Positions 8,703 through 16,989 of a stretch of 64,000 bases of DNA are shown here, piece by piece. Under the pieces are notes generated by a model, which did no database searches, was not told the DNA's origin, and saw only the letters and a program-made list of their open reading frames with translations. The stretch is from Glutamicibacter uratoxydans (GTDB taxonomy: Bacteria > Actinomycetota > Actinomycetes > Actinomycetales > Micrococcaceae). Positions within the stretch are counted from its first letter, which is position 1. Each line of letters begins with the position of its first letter. The position numbers and the translations under genes were made by a program. Location of the stretch: NCBI RefSeq assembly GCF_006539925.1, contig NZ_BJNY01000008.1, positions 62,001-126,000 of the forward strand. The letters are read 5' to 3'.

Positions 8703-9395
8703 ATGGACGAAATCATCAAGGTCATGCTCGTGGACGACCAGCATCTGCTGCGCATGGGCTTCCGCCTGATCCTCGAGGGCGAGGCGGATATCCACGTGGT
8801 GGGCGAGGCCGCCGACGGCGTGGAGGCGCTGGCCCAGGCCCAGTCGCTGCGCCCCGACGTGATCCTGATGGACGTGCGGATGCCGAATATGGACGGCATC
8901 GAAGCCACCGAGCGCATCGCCAAGCAGTTCCCCGACACCAAGATCATCATCCTGACCACCTTCGACCTTGACGAGTACGCCTTTTCGGGGCTGCAGGCCG
9001 GAGCCAGCGCCTTTTTGCTCAAGGACGTGGCCCCCGAAGACCTGGTGTCTGCGGTGCGGCTGGTGGCCTCCGGCGACGCGGTGGTGGCGCCGCGGGTCAC
9101 CGCCCGACTGCTGGAAACCTATGTGCGCGGTGCAGGCCAGGCATCGGCCGCAGCGCCGCCGCAGCGTGACCCGCTGCTTGACGACCTGACCCCGCGCGAG
9201 CAGGAGGTGCTGCGTGCGCTGGCTGAGGGGCTGTCCAATGCCGAGATCGCGCACCGCTTCTTCCTCTCCGAGGCCACGGTGAAGACCCACGTGCGCCGGA
9301 TCCTGACCAAGCTGCACCTGCGCGACCGCGTGCAGGCGGTGGTCTACGCCTATGAGACCGGGCTGGTCATCCCTTCCCAGGGGCTGGACTTCTAG
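8703..9395 (+). CDS. NarL/LuxR-family response regulator
   Basis: 230 residues: receiver domain with paired acidic residues VDDQ near the start and phosphoacceptor Asp57 in VILMDVRMPN, then a LuxR-type helix-turn-helix with LTPREQEVLRALAEGLSN and SEATVKTHVRRILTKL. The ATG at 8703 has AGGAG five bases upstream; an in-frame GTG at 8697 overlaps that site and is rejected. It is the output partner of the preceding kinase and probably activates the ABC operon in which it sits. Its stop overlaps the stop of the convergent next gene by four bases (CTAG). Confidence 0.95.
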   Translation: MDEIIKVMLVDDQHLLRMGFRLILEGEADIHVVGEAADGVEALAQAQSLRPDVILMDVRMPNMDGIEATERIAKQFPDTKIIILTTFDLDEYAFSGLQAGASAFLLKDVAPEDLVSAVRLVASGDAVVAPRVTARLLETYVRGAGQASAAAPPQRDPLLDDLTPREQEVLRALAEGLSNAEIAHRFFLSEATVKTHVRRILTKLHLRDRVQAVVYAYETGLVIPSQGLDF

Positions 9396-9859
9396 CGCCG
9401 CTTGGTCTGCGCCTTGCGCTCGCGCCGGGCCACGGCGCGGATCTGCAGCACCCTGATCGCCGCCAGCACCGTCGCCACCAGAACGCCGCCCAGCGCCGCG
9501 ATGAACAGCGCGATGCCCAGGTTCAGTTCGCCCTGTGCGGCGAAGAAGCGCACGGTCACCAGCTGCTGGTTCTGCACGATGAAGACGACCAGCAGGCCCA
9601 GCAGGATGATCCCGAGGATCGTGGCGCTCCACAGCCGCACCAGTTTCGTCACCGGGATCTTGTTTTCATCGGTGTGGGCGGACATCGGCGCCGGGATCGG
9701 CTCCTGTTCGTCCTGGATCTGCTCCGGCTCGATGATCGACTCGACGGCTGCAGGCTCCGAGCTGATCTCCACTGCCCGGTTCTCCGCCGTGACAGGCGCG
9801 GCATCCACCGGTTCGTTGTCTGCAGAGAAATCATCAGGGGCGCGGTGCGAGGTAGGCAT
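9392..9859 (-). CDS. LapA-domain (DUF1049) membrane protein
   Basis: 155 residues: a Pro/Glu/Ala-rich N-terminal cytoplasmic stretch of about 75 residues, then two hydrophobic segments joined by the short VQNQQLVTVRFF loop that typifies LapA/DUF1049, ending in a strongly basic tail. In enterics LapA-type proteins act with LapB in controlling LPS synthesis; in Gram-positives the role is unknown. It is a single-gene unit convergent with the response regulator. Confidence 0.8.
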   Translation of the reverse strand: MPTSHRAPDDFSADNEPVDAAPVTAENRAVEISSEPAAVESIIEPEQIQDEQEPIPAPMSAHTDENKIPVTKLVRLWSATILGIILLGLLVVFIVQNQQLVTVRFFAAQGELNLGIALFIAALGGVLVATVLAAIRVLQIRAVARRERKAQTKRR

Positions 9860-10088
9860 GTGATGCTCTCTTCCTTGGTTGCCAGTGGCTTGTTCTCAGC
9901 ATCGACGGACAAGGCATGCCACGTCAAGCTGGAAGAAGTAATCACCGGCAAATAGCAGGCGAAGCCGAAAATCATGGACCGCCGAGCATCTAGTGGCCTG
10001 GGCCACTAAGCTGGTGGAAGGCCCGGAATTTCAGGCGGGCACATCAAACCTGAAGAGAACTGACCTCGAAAGAAGTGAGCAACCAGTT

Positions 10089-11369
10089 ATGGCACAAGCC
10101 GCGGCAATGGCGCACATTGCAGATCTGGCCGAGTACGTAGCAACCTCCCCGTCGAGCTACCACGCAGCGGCAAGCGCCGCGAAGCGCTTGGACGCCGCAG
10201 GGTTCACCGCACTGAATGAAAACGACGCCTGGAGCCTAGGCCCCGGCGGCTACTACGTGGTGCGCGATGGAGCGGTGATCGCCTGGGTGCAGCCGCAGGG
10301 CGCCACCGCCACCACCGGGTTCCATATCCTCGGCGCTCACACCGACTCCCCGGGGTTCAAGCTCAAGCCCAAGCCGACCACTTCGTCGCATGGCTGGTGG
10401 CAGGCCGGCGTCGAGGTCTACGGCGGCCCGCTGCTGAACTCGTGGCTGGACCGCGAACTGGTGCTGGCAGGACGCCTGGTGCTGCGCGACGGCTCCGTGC
10501 ACCTGGCCAAGACCGAACCGATTCTGCGCATCCCGCAGCTGGCGATCCACCTGGACCGGCAGGTCAACGACGGCCTGACCCTGGACAAGCAGGCCCACAC
10601 CCATCCGATCTTCGGGCTGGGAGACGCGGCCGAGGCTGACATCTTGGCGGTCTTGGCCGCTTCGGCAGGCGTGGATCCGGCACAGGTGGCCGGCTATGAC
10701 ATCCTCACCGCTCCCGCCCAGCCGGGCGAGGTCTTCGGCGTGGGCAAGAACTTCTTCGCTTCCTCCCGCTTGGACAACCTCAGCTCCGTACATGCGGGCC
10801 TGATCGCGCTGGCCGACTATGCGCGCAAGCCGGAGGGGCAGCACATCGCCATGCTGGCGGCCTTCGACCACGAGGAGCTCGGCTCCGAGTCGCGCTCGGG
10901 CGCCTGCGGGCCCTTCCTTGAAGAGCTGCTGCAGCGCATCCAGGCATCCCTGGGCGCAGGGGTGGAAGACACCGCCCGCGCGCTGGCGAACTCGGTCTGC
11001 CTGTCCGCTGATGCCGGACACGCGGTGCACCCGAACTACGCCGAGCGCCATGACCCGGCCAACCGCCCGCTGGTCAACGGCGGCCCGCTGCTGAAGATCA
11101 ACGCCAACCAGCGCTATGCCACCGACGCGGTGGGCGCCGCGGCTTTCGCCGTGTGGTGCGAAGCCGCCGGCGTTCCCTACCAGGAGTTCGTCTCCAACAA
11201 CCGCGTTCCCTGCGGCTCGACCATCGGCCCGCTGACCGCAACCCGCATCGGCATCCGGACAGTCGACGTGGGCATCCCTCTGCTGTCGATGCACTCCGCC
11301 CGCGAGATGTGCGGCGTTGACGACCCGTGGTACTTGTCGAAGGTAGCGCGCGTCTTCTTCGAGCAGTAG
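10089..11369 (+). CDS. M18-family aminopeptidase
   Basis: 426 residues of the M18 metallopeptidase family (aspartyl/vacuolar aminopeptidase I type). Metal-site motifs visible are GAHTDSPGF (His and Asp), DHEELGSESRSGA (two acidic ligands) and, near the end, LSMHSAREMCG (His). The protein cleaves N-terminal residues from peptides in the cytoplasm as a large oligomer. I start at the ATG at 10089; no strong ribosome binding site is visible, and the next ATG (10107) is also possible. A hairpin follows at 11386. Confidence 0.92.
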   Translation: MAQAAAMAHIADLAEYVATSPSSYHAAASAAKRLDAAGFTALNENDAWSLGPGGYYVVRDGAVIAWVQPQGATATTGFHILGAHTDSPGFKLKPKPTTSSHGWWQAGVEVYGGPLLNSWLDRELVLAGRLVLRDGSVHLAKTEPILRIPQLAIHLDRQVNDGLTLDKQAHTHPIFGLGDAAEADILAVLAASAGVDPAQVAGYDILTAPAQPGEVFGVGKNFFASSRLDNLSSVHAGLIALADYARKPEGQHIAMLAAFDHEELGSESRSGACGPFLEELLQRIQASLGAGVEDTARALANSVCLSADAGHAVHPNYAERHDPANRPLVNGGPLLKINANQRYATDAVGAAAFAVWCEAAGVPYQEFVSNNRVPCGSTIGPLTATRIGIRTVDVGIPLLSMHSAREMCGVDDPWYLSKVARVFFEQ

Positions 11370-11385
11370 GGATTTTTCTGCTGCA

Positions 11386-11420
11386 GGTTCTGGGCCGGCT
11401 CGATGAGCTGGCCCAGAACC
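11386..11420 (+). terminator. Hairpin after the M18 aminopeptidase
   Basis: A perfect 11-bp stem (GGTTCTGGGCC, 11386-11396, with 11410-11420) plus an inner GCTC/GAGC pairing. Only a short GTTT follows, so it is a terminator with a weak T tract. Confidence 0.6.
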
Positions 11421-11466
11421 GTTTAAATCTGCTTAATTGCCTGTTGCAGATGGCATAATCGCAGGC

Positions 11467-12021
11467 ATGACGATCCTTGAACCGGCGGTGTTGGTTTTCC
11501 AGCAGACCAAGAACATCATGAAGAACGACTTTGCCATCATGGACGGCTCGGGAGCCCAAGTGGCGCATGTCGAGACCGGCGGCAGTTCGCTGGGGAGGTT
11601 TTTCGCAGGCTCCAGGAACCTGACAGTCTTCGACGGACCGGAGAACCCGGTGCTGCAGGTCAAGGACACCATGGGGATCGGCCGGGACCGCATGGAAATC
11701 CTCGACGGGCAAGGCGGGCACTTGGCAAGCCTGGTCAAGCGGATCACCTTCTTCAAGACTCGGGTCACCCTGGACTACCAGGGCGAAGACATCGATCTGA
11801 TTGGCGACCTGTGGGGCTTCAACTTCACCATAGAATCATCAGCCGGCGTGCTGGCAACCGTCTCGCGCCAGTGGTCGGGAATGGGCAATGCCATGTTGGG
11901 AAAATCGACCTATGCGGTGCAGTTTGCACAGAATGTGGATGCGGGTCGACGGTTGGCGCTGATTGGCGCGGTGCTGTCTCTGGACTTGATCCGCGAAAAG
12001 GAGAACCGCAAGAGCTCCTGA
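11467..12021 (+). CDS. LURP-one/phospholipid-scramblase-like protein
   Basis: 184 residues with the repeated beta-strand pattern of the scramblase/LURP-one (Tubby-like) fold, for example NDFAIMDGSGAQVAHVE, FDGPENPVLQVKD and MEILDGQGGHLASLVKR, finishing in a hydrophobic helix (AGRRLALIGAVLSLDLI). Bacterial members have no proven function; membrane association is plausible. The ATG at 11467 follows a CATAAT box by about nine bases, indicating a leaderless transcript. Confidence 0.75.
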   Translation: MTILEPAVLVFQQTKNIMKNDFAIMDGSGAQVAHVETGGSSLGRFFAGSRNLTVFDGPENPVLQVKDTMGIGRDRMEILDGQGGHLASLVKRITFFKTRVTLDYQGEDIDLIGDLWGFNFTIESSAGVLATVSRQWSGMGNAMLGKSTYAVQFAQNVDAGRRLALIGAVLSLDLIREKENRKSS

Positions 12022-12116
12022 GTGTTACGTCGCTGACTAGGTGAAACTGAACTGTCGTGTAGTTGTCGTGCTCCTGTCGTGGTGATGTCGCGCCAGTGCT
12101 GGCTAGTGTGGCTGGT

Positions 12117-12605
12117 ATGAATGAATCACGAATTGCAGAACTGCGCCGCTCCAGGGGATGGACCCAGCAGCAGCTTGCCACGGAAAGCGGCGTGACGACC
12201 CGAACGGTCCAGCGGCTTGAGGCCGGCCAGGATTCCAGCATGGACACCCTCACGCGCATCGCCAAGGCACTTGAAGTGCCGGTGGGCGACCTCTTCAGCC
12301 TGGTGGAAAAGCAGGAGTTCGGCGAAGCGGTGGAAAGCCTGGAACTGAGAACCGGCCGACAGCAGGAACAGCGGGACTCCTATGCCAAGGGCATCATGCT
12401 GGTTTATCGGGGAGTGGGACTGGTCGTCACTCTTGCGACGGTTGTCTTTGCCATGACGGCGAATTTCGGCTGGTATCCCTGGCTGATTATTCCTGTGTAC
12501 TGGGGAGGCGGGCAGTTGGTGCTCGAGGCGCTCTTCCGTTTGAAACTCGACCCGATGCTCAACGAAAAATACCCTCTGTCAGTTGCGCGGCACGGCGAAA
12601 AGTAG
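12117..12605 (+). CDS. XRE-family regulator with a C-terminal membrane domain
   Basis: 162 residues. Residues 1-60 form a Cro/CI-type helix-turn-helix (LRRSRGWTQQQLATESGVTT, recognition helix TVQRLEAGQ). After a short linker, two hydrophobic segments (about residues 95-145) make a small membrane domain, so the DNA-binding domain is probably tethered to the membrane. Such two-part proteins are thought to transmit membrane signals. The ATG at 12117 follows a TAGTGT box by six bases (leaderless). No operon partner is visible. Confidence 0.85.
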   Translation: MNESRIAELRRSRGWTQQQLATESGVTTRTVQRLEAGQDSSMDTLTRIAKALEVPVGDLFSLVEKQEFGEAVESLELRTGRQQEQRDSYAKGIMLVYRGVGLVVTLATVVFAMTANFGWYPWLIIPVYWGGGQLVLEALFRLKLDPMLNEKYPLSVARHGEK

Positions 12606-12676
12606 CGGTGCACGCAGCGGCGTCAGCCCATTTACATGCCGCTTTCGGCATATAAATTCAATCTTGATTCGCCTGG

Positions 12677-12703
12677 GGATCCGACAGCCATGCTGTCGGA
12701 TCC
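12677..12703 (+). terminator. Hairpin after the XRE gene
   Basis: GGATCCGACAG (12677-12687) pairs perfectly with 12693-12703 around a five-base loop and is followed by TTTGCGTT. It separates the XRE gene from the permease unit. Confidence 0.65.
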
Positions 12704-12790
12704 TTTGCGTTAATGCCGTTTGGCCAGCGCGCGAAGGAGCGCCGCGGCGCCCGAAGCAGCCTGCTTAAAATACCGGCTGATCTGTGAGCC

Positions 12791-12820
12791 TTGACACCTG
12801 CTAATGAATGCCGTTCTAAT
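12791..12820 (+). promoter_or_regulatory. Promoter of the NCS1 permease
   Basis: TTGACA (12791-12796) and TCTAAT (12815-12820) are 18 bases apart. The transcript would begin near 12827, immediately ahead of the TetR-like operator at 12834. Confidence 0.7.
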
Positions 12821-12833
12821 AGATGGATAACGC

Positions 12834-12855
12834 TTATTGGTATTCGCGCCAATAG
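12834..12855 (+). promoter_or_regulatory. Second copy of the TetR-type operator
   Basis: This 22-base site has arms TTATTGGT and GCCAATAG and matches the perfect palindrome in front of the tetR gene (21822-21843) at 17 of 22 positions with the same length and register. It lies just past the -10 box, where a bound repressor would block transcription. Control by the TetR protein encoded at 21876 is inferred from the match. Confidence 0.65.
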
Positions 12856-12916
12856 AGGGTTGGCGAGAGCGGTCGAACAGGGTTGTCCGGCAGCCGCAGA
12901 CGAAGGGACCTGAGCA

Positions 12917-14341
12917 TTGAGCATGACCGAAAGTGAACTGCCGGCAGATAGTTCGGCGACGCAGCTTGAAGTGCGCGGCATTGAGTTCATTGCCAAAGAA
13001 AACAGGCACGGCAAGCCGCGCGAACTATTTGCGGTGTGGGCCGCGCCGAATATCAGCGTGCTCAGCTTTACCATGGGCGCAACGCTGACCATGGTTCTCG
13101 GGCTGGAAATTTGGCAGTCCATTGCAGTGATTCTGGCCAGCAGCCTCTTGTGGATCCTGCCGGGCATCGTTGCCATCAGCGGACCTTCGGCTGGAACTTC
13201 TGGATCGGTGATTACCCGCGCGGTCTACGGAATCCGCGGCAACCGATTCATCATCGCCTTCTACGGCTGGTTCGTCTCCGGCGTCTTTCTTGCGCTGAAC
13301 TGGGTGGCTTCGACCTTCATGGGCGCCGAGCTGCTGCGCCGATTCGGCCTAGGCAATGAGACGCTGGGCAAGGCGCTGGTGACCGTTGCGGTTTCCGCGG
13401 TGACTGTCCTGGTTGCCGTCTATGGACATGCGTTGATTTTGCGCAGCTACACAGTGGTCACCGTGGCGCTGCTGGTGATCTTCGTGGTTGTCACCGCCTA
13501 TATCCTGCCGCATGTGGATATGGGGTTCAGTCAGCCGGAGCCCTTGGCCGGAACCGACCTGTGGATTTCCCTCAGTATTGCCTTCGCGATCCTTTCATCC
13601 ACGCCGATGTCCTACTCGAACAGCGCGGACCTGGCCCGTTACTTGCCCCATGACACCCAGCCATGGCGCATCGTCGCCGCAACGGCTTTGGGCGGAGCCG
13701 TCCCGGGCTTCATCTTCACCACCGTGGGTGCCCTGCTGGGAACCGCACTGAGCGCTGATGCTGTGGACATTGGCATCGACTTTGCCTTGATGGACATGCT
13801 TCCGCAGTGGCTGGGCATCCTGCTGGTGGCGGGAGTAGTGCTCAATACCGTGGCGCTGAACGGCATGACCACCTACTCGGCAAGCATGGTCTTCCAGTCC
13901 ATCGGCGTCCCGATCAAACGCATTCCCTCTGCCATTTTGATCGGCGTGCTCGGCACAGTGTTCACCTTTGTGCTGGCGATGTCGACCTCGCTGATTGCGG
14001 CGGTGAACCTCATGCTGCAGTTCCTGCTGATCATTTCCGTGCCGACCATGGCGGTCTACGTCGCCGACATCCTGCTGCGCAGAAACCGCTACGACTCGAT
14101 GCAGCTGTTCGAACAGTTCCCTTCGGGAAAGTACTGGTTTGCCAAGGGATTCAGTATTGCCGGCATCGGCGCGGTGCTCTGCGGAGGCATCGCCACAACG
14201 CTGTTCCTCTCCACGGATATCTGGATGGGGCCGCTGGCGGTTCTGCTCGGGGGCATTGACCTTTCCGTTCCTGTTGGCTTGATCGTCTCTGTTCTGGCGT
14301 ACGTGTTATTGGCAAAGATTGCCGGAATACATAAGGCTTAG
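12917..14341 (+). CDS. NCS1-family nucleobase/cytosine permease
   Basis: A 474-residue permease with twelve hydrophobic segments. Family traits are an N-terminal polar tail, VWAAPNISVLSFTMGATLTM in the first helix, the SGPSAGTSGSVITRAVYGIRG loop and YSNSADLARYLPHD in the middle, as in CodB/PucI-like carriers of purines, pyrimidines or hydantoins. A TTG at 12917 has GAAGGGA at good distance; an ATG two codons later (12923) is the alternative. The promoter at 12791 and a TetR-type operator lie upstream. Nearby amidohydrolases suggest that the imported compound is an amide or heterocycle that is then hydrolysed. Confidence 0.88.
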   Translation: MSMTESELPADSSATQLEVRGIEFIAKENRHGKPRELFAVWAAPNISVLSFTMGATLTMVLGLEIWQSIAVILASSLLWILPGIVAISGPSAGTSGSVITRAVYGIRGNRFIIAFYGWFVSGVFLALNWVASTFMGAELLRRFGLGNETLGKALVTVAVSAVTVLVAVYGHALILRSYTVVTVALLVIFVVVTAYILPHVDMGFSQPEPLAGTDLWISLSIAFAILSSTPMSYSNSADLARYLPHDTQPWRIVAATALGGAVPGFIFTTVGALLGTALSADAVDIGIDFALMDMLPQWLGILLVAGVVLNTVALNGMTTYSASMVFQSIGVPIKRIPSAILIGVLGTVFTFVLAMSTSLIAAVNLMLQFLLIISVPTMAVYVADILLRRNRYDSMQLFEQFPSGKYWFAKGFSIAGIGAVLCGGIATTLFLSTDIWMGPLAVLLGGIDLSVPVGLIVSVLAYVLLAKIAGIHKA

Positions 14342-14354
14342 CGCCCCATGCTTC

Positions 14355-14392
14355 CTAGGCCCCCGAGCTCGAAACGTTGCCCGGGGGCCTAG
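14355..14392. terminator. Bidirectional terminator between the permease and lacI genes
   Basis: CTAGGCCCCCG (14355-14365) pairs perfectly with 14382-14392. It sits between two convergent genes and includes the stop codon of the LacI gene on the minus strand. Confidence 0.75.
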
Positions 14393-15405
14393 CTGTTTCC
14401 CGCGCCGGTTGATGCTCGATAGATGACGGCAGTTGGAGCGTACTCGGTCAGCGGTTCATCCGTTGGCGCACGCTTCGAATCAAGGATGCGGACCAGCAGA
14501 TTCATGCAACGTCGACCGAAATCCCGCGGGTTGAGATCCACTGCGGTCACGCCGGGATCGACATAGCTCAGCGCCGGAGAATCGACGGCCGCCGCAATCA
14601 GCAGGTCCTTCCCGATGTGCCGGCCGTGTTCTGACGCCTGGGCTGCGACGGCCAGTGCGGAGCCGTCGGTGAGCGCCAGGATCGCATCGGTGGAACCGTC
14701 TTCGAGAAGCTTGCGGGTTGAAAACTTGGTCGTCTCCGTGAGTTCGTCCATGGACGTGTGTTCGATGCGCGGAGTGACGTTGTGCCTCTGGCACCAGTCG
14801 ATATAGCTGTCTTCAATGCTCATTGACCATGCCATGCGTTCCACGGGCGTGATGATTGCAGGGAAATGGGCTCCCGCGGAATGGAAGTGGTCCAAAATTT
14901 CGCAGGTGGTGCGCCGGTGGTCTGAGATGACTTGGCCGGCCGCTGACTGATTGGGATCCGGCAGCGCCTCTCCGGTGACCACCGGCAGCCCGAGGGCCAA
15001 AAGCCGGTCGACGATTGCGTCCTCACGCGCTGGATCAAGGATGAGCAGGCCGTCGGCATTCAGGCGTGCGATGGGGGCATTCGTTGAGGTGTGCGGCACA
15101 AGGGTAACTGTCAGATTGCTCAGCTCTGCTTCGTCGACGATGCCGAAGGTCGCCTCCATGTAATAGCTCAGAGTGGAGACGTTCTCCGGAAGATACACGG
15201 CGATGATTCCAGTGCGCGAGGAGCGCAAGTTTTGAGCTGTCTGGTTGGGGCTGTAGCCCAGCTCCGAGGCGATCTGGAGAACTCTTTGGCGGGTTGCTTC
15301 CGAGACGCCCGGCTTTCCGGAGAGCGCGAAGGAAGCCGCCGCGCGGGAAACCTGGGCAGTTTCCGCAACCTGCTTGAGGGTCACTGGAGGGTGCTTCTGG
15401 GCCAT
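14389..15405 (-). CDS. LacI-family transcriptional regulator
   Basis: 338 residues: N-terminal LacI headpiece (VTLKQVAETAQVSRAAASFA, hinge LGYSPNQTAQNLRSSRTG) and a periplasmic-binding-protein-like effector domain ending in a typical FGRRCMNLLVRILDS segment. It faces away from the APC permease gene, and two related operator sequences lie in the shared region, so it most likely controls the permease-amidohydrolase operon and itself. The effector is unknown; unlike most LacI members it is not next to sugar genes. Confidence 0.93.
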   Translation of the reverse strand: MAQKHPPVTLKQVAETAQVSRAAASFALSGKPGVSEATRQRVLQIASELGYSPNQTAQNLRSSRTGIIAVYLPENVSTLSYYMEATFGIVDEAELSNLTVTLVPHTSTNAPIARLNADGLLILDPAREDAIVDRLLALGLPVVTGEALPDPNQSAAGQVISDHRRTTCEILDHFHSAGAHFPAIITPVERMAWSMSIEDSYIDWCQRHNVTPRIEHTSMDELTETTKFSTRKLLEDGSTDAILALTDGSALAVAAQASEHGRHIGKDLLIAAAVDSPALSYVDPGVTAVDLNPRDFGRRCMNLLVRILDSKRAPTDEPLTEYAPTAVIYRASTGAGNS

Positions 15406-15422
15406 GCATTGAACGTAACAGA

Positions 15423-15469
15423 TAAATCGATCAATCCAGGACTATTGCCTGCATCACTTAATCGATTTA
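15423..15469. promoter_or_regulatory. Paired LacI-type operators
   Basis: TAAATCGATCAA (15423-15434) and TTAATCGATTTA (15458-15469) are inverted copies of the same near-palindrome with a central CG, the hallmark of LacI-family operators. Their centres are 35 bases apart, which would allow looping or cooperative binding. They lie between the divergent lacI and permease genes. Confidence 0.7.
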
Positions 15470-15535
15470 GTATTGTCGTCAGCGTTGCACATTCTGCACG
15501 CATAAATTTTCGGCAGGCCTAGTGGAGGAGAATCA

Positions 15536-16945
15536 GTGGAACAGCAAAAGTCCCCGAAATTGCGTAGGGCTCTCGGCCCAGTCGGGCTGCTCCTCTTCGG
15601 GCTGTCCTATATGGCTGTGGCGACGGTGTTCACCACTTATGGCATCGTCAACCAGATCACCGAGGGACGGCTGCCCCTGGCCTATGTCGTGGCGCTGATA
15701 ACTATGCTCTTCACAGCGATGAGCTATGCGGCAATGGTGAAGAAATTCCCGGTCGCGGGTTCCGCCTACACCTACGTCCAGCAGTCCTACGGCGGAGCCA
15801 CAGGGTTCATCACCGGGTGGCTCCTGCTGCTGGACTACCTGTTCATTCCAATGCTCAATTTCCTGATTCTCGGCCTCTACGTCAGCAGTCAGTTCCCCAG
15901 CATCCCGATGCAGCTGCCTGCCTTCCTGGCCGTGCTGGTCGTCTATCTGTTCAACGTGCTGGGCATCAAGCTGGCAAATAGATTCAACATCGCCACGGTG
16001 GCGATCTCGGTGGCAGTGGTGGCGGTCTTCGGCATCCTAGCGCTCAAGATGGCAATTAACGACCCCAACGCCCCGAGCCTGGTCGAGCCGTTCCTGCCAG
16101 GAGCCGGGGGCTTCAGCCCAATTCTCACCGGAGCTGGAATCCTGGCGCTTTCATTCTTGGGATTTGACGCAGTATCCACCCTGTCAGAAGAAGCACGCCG
16201 TCCGGGCCGCGATATTCCGCGGGCAATTATCCTCACCACGCTGATCGGCGGCGGCATCTTCATCGTTGTTTCCTGGATCGGCGCCATGGCTTATCAACCT
16301 GAAAATTGGAAGGCTGTACCGCAGGAACTGCTGGACTCTGCAGGCGTGGTGCTGGCCAACCACGTGGGCGGCTCGGCCTTCGGCGTGGCAATGGTGGTGG
16401 CAACGATTGCCGGCTGCCTGGGTTCCGGACTCACCGGGCAGGTTTCGGTGTCTCGCATCTTGTATTCGATGGGCCGTGACGGCATCCTTCCCCAGCGCTT
16501 CGGCACCCTGTCCAAGAGGTTCAAGACTCCGGTTTTCGCTACCACGCTGGTATCGCTGATCGCCCTCTCCTGCCTGTTCCTCTCCTTGGACCAGGTAGCC
16601 TACATGGTCAGCTTCGGCGCTTTGGCAGCCTTCAGCATGGTCAACCTGTCGGTAATCCGCGTGTATCTGTTCCCGCGCGGCCAACGCCCTCAGCTCGGTG
16701 CGTGGCAGCTGATCCGCTATGGGCTGCTGCCGCTGGTCGGCTTTGGTTTGAGCATCTGGCTGTGGACCTCGCTGGAACCCATGACCTGGGTTGTTGGAGG
16801 CATCTGGGCGCTGCTGGGGGTAGCAGTCATGGCCTTGAAAACGAAGTTCTTCCGTGAGCCTGTGCCGACCATGAACTTTGTCGAAACGGACGTGATCTTG
16901 GGTGAGCACCATACAACCTCAATGTCGCCGCAAGCGGTCAAGTAG
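15536..16945 (+). CDS. APC-superfamily amino acid permease
   Basis: 469 residues with about twelve membrane segments. Diagnostic parts are GPVGLLLFGLSYMAVATVFT in helix 1, the KKFPVAGSAYTYVQQ segment leading into helix 3 and GFDAVSTLSEEARRPGRDIP at helix 6. This is a proton-coupled amine or amino acid importer. The GTG at 15536 has GGAGGAG six bases upstream. The amidohydrolase gene follows after 44 bases, so import and hydrolysis of the same substrate under the LacI regulator is likely. Confidence 0.92.
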   Translation: MEQQKSPKLRRALGPVGLLLFGLSYMAVATVFTTYGIVNQITEGRLPLAYVVALITMLFTAMSYAAMVKKFPVAGSAYTYVQQSYGGATGFITGWLLLLDYLFIPMLNFLILGLYVSSQFPSIPMQLPAFLAVLVVYLFNVLGIKLANRFNIATVAISVAVVAVFGILALKMAINDPNAPSLVEPFLPGAGGFSPILTGAGILALSFLGFDAVSTLSEEARRPGRDIPRAIILTTLIGGGIFIVVSWIGAMAYQPENWKAVPQELLDSAGVVLANHVGGSAFGVAMVVATIAGCLGSGLTGQVSVSRILYSMGRDGILPQRFGTLSKRFKTPVFATTLVSLIALSCLFLSLDQVAYMVSFGALAAFSMVNLSVIRVYLFPRGQRPQLGAWQLIRYGLLPLVGFGLSIWLWTSLEPMTWVVGGIWALLGVAVMALKTKFFREPVPTMNFVETDVILGEHHTTSMSPQAVK

Positions 16946-16989
16946 CCGCAGGAGCATTCCGCAAAAACAACCGCTAGAAAGGTAATTCA

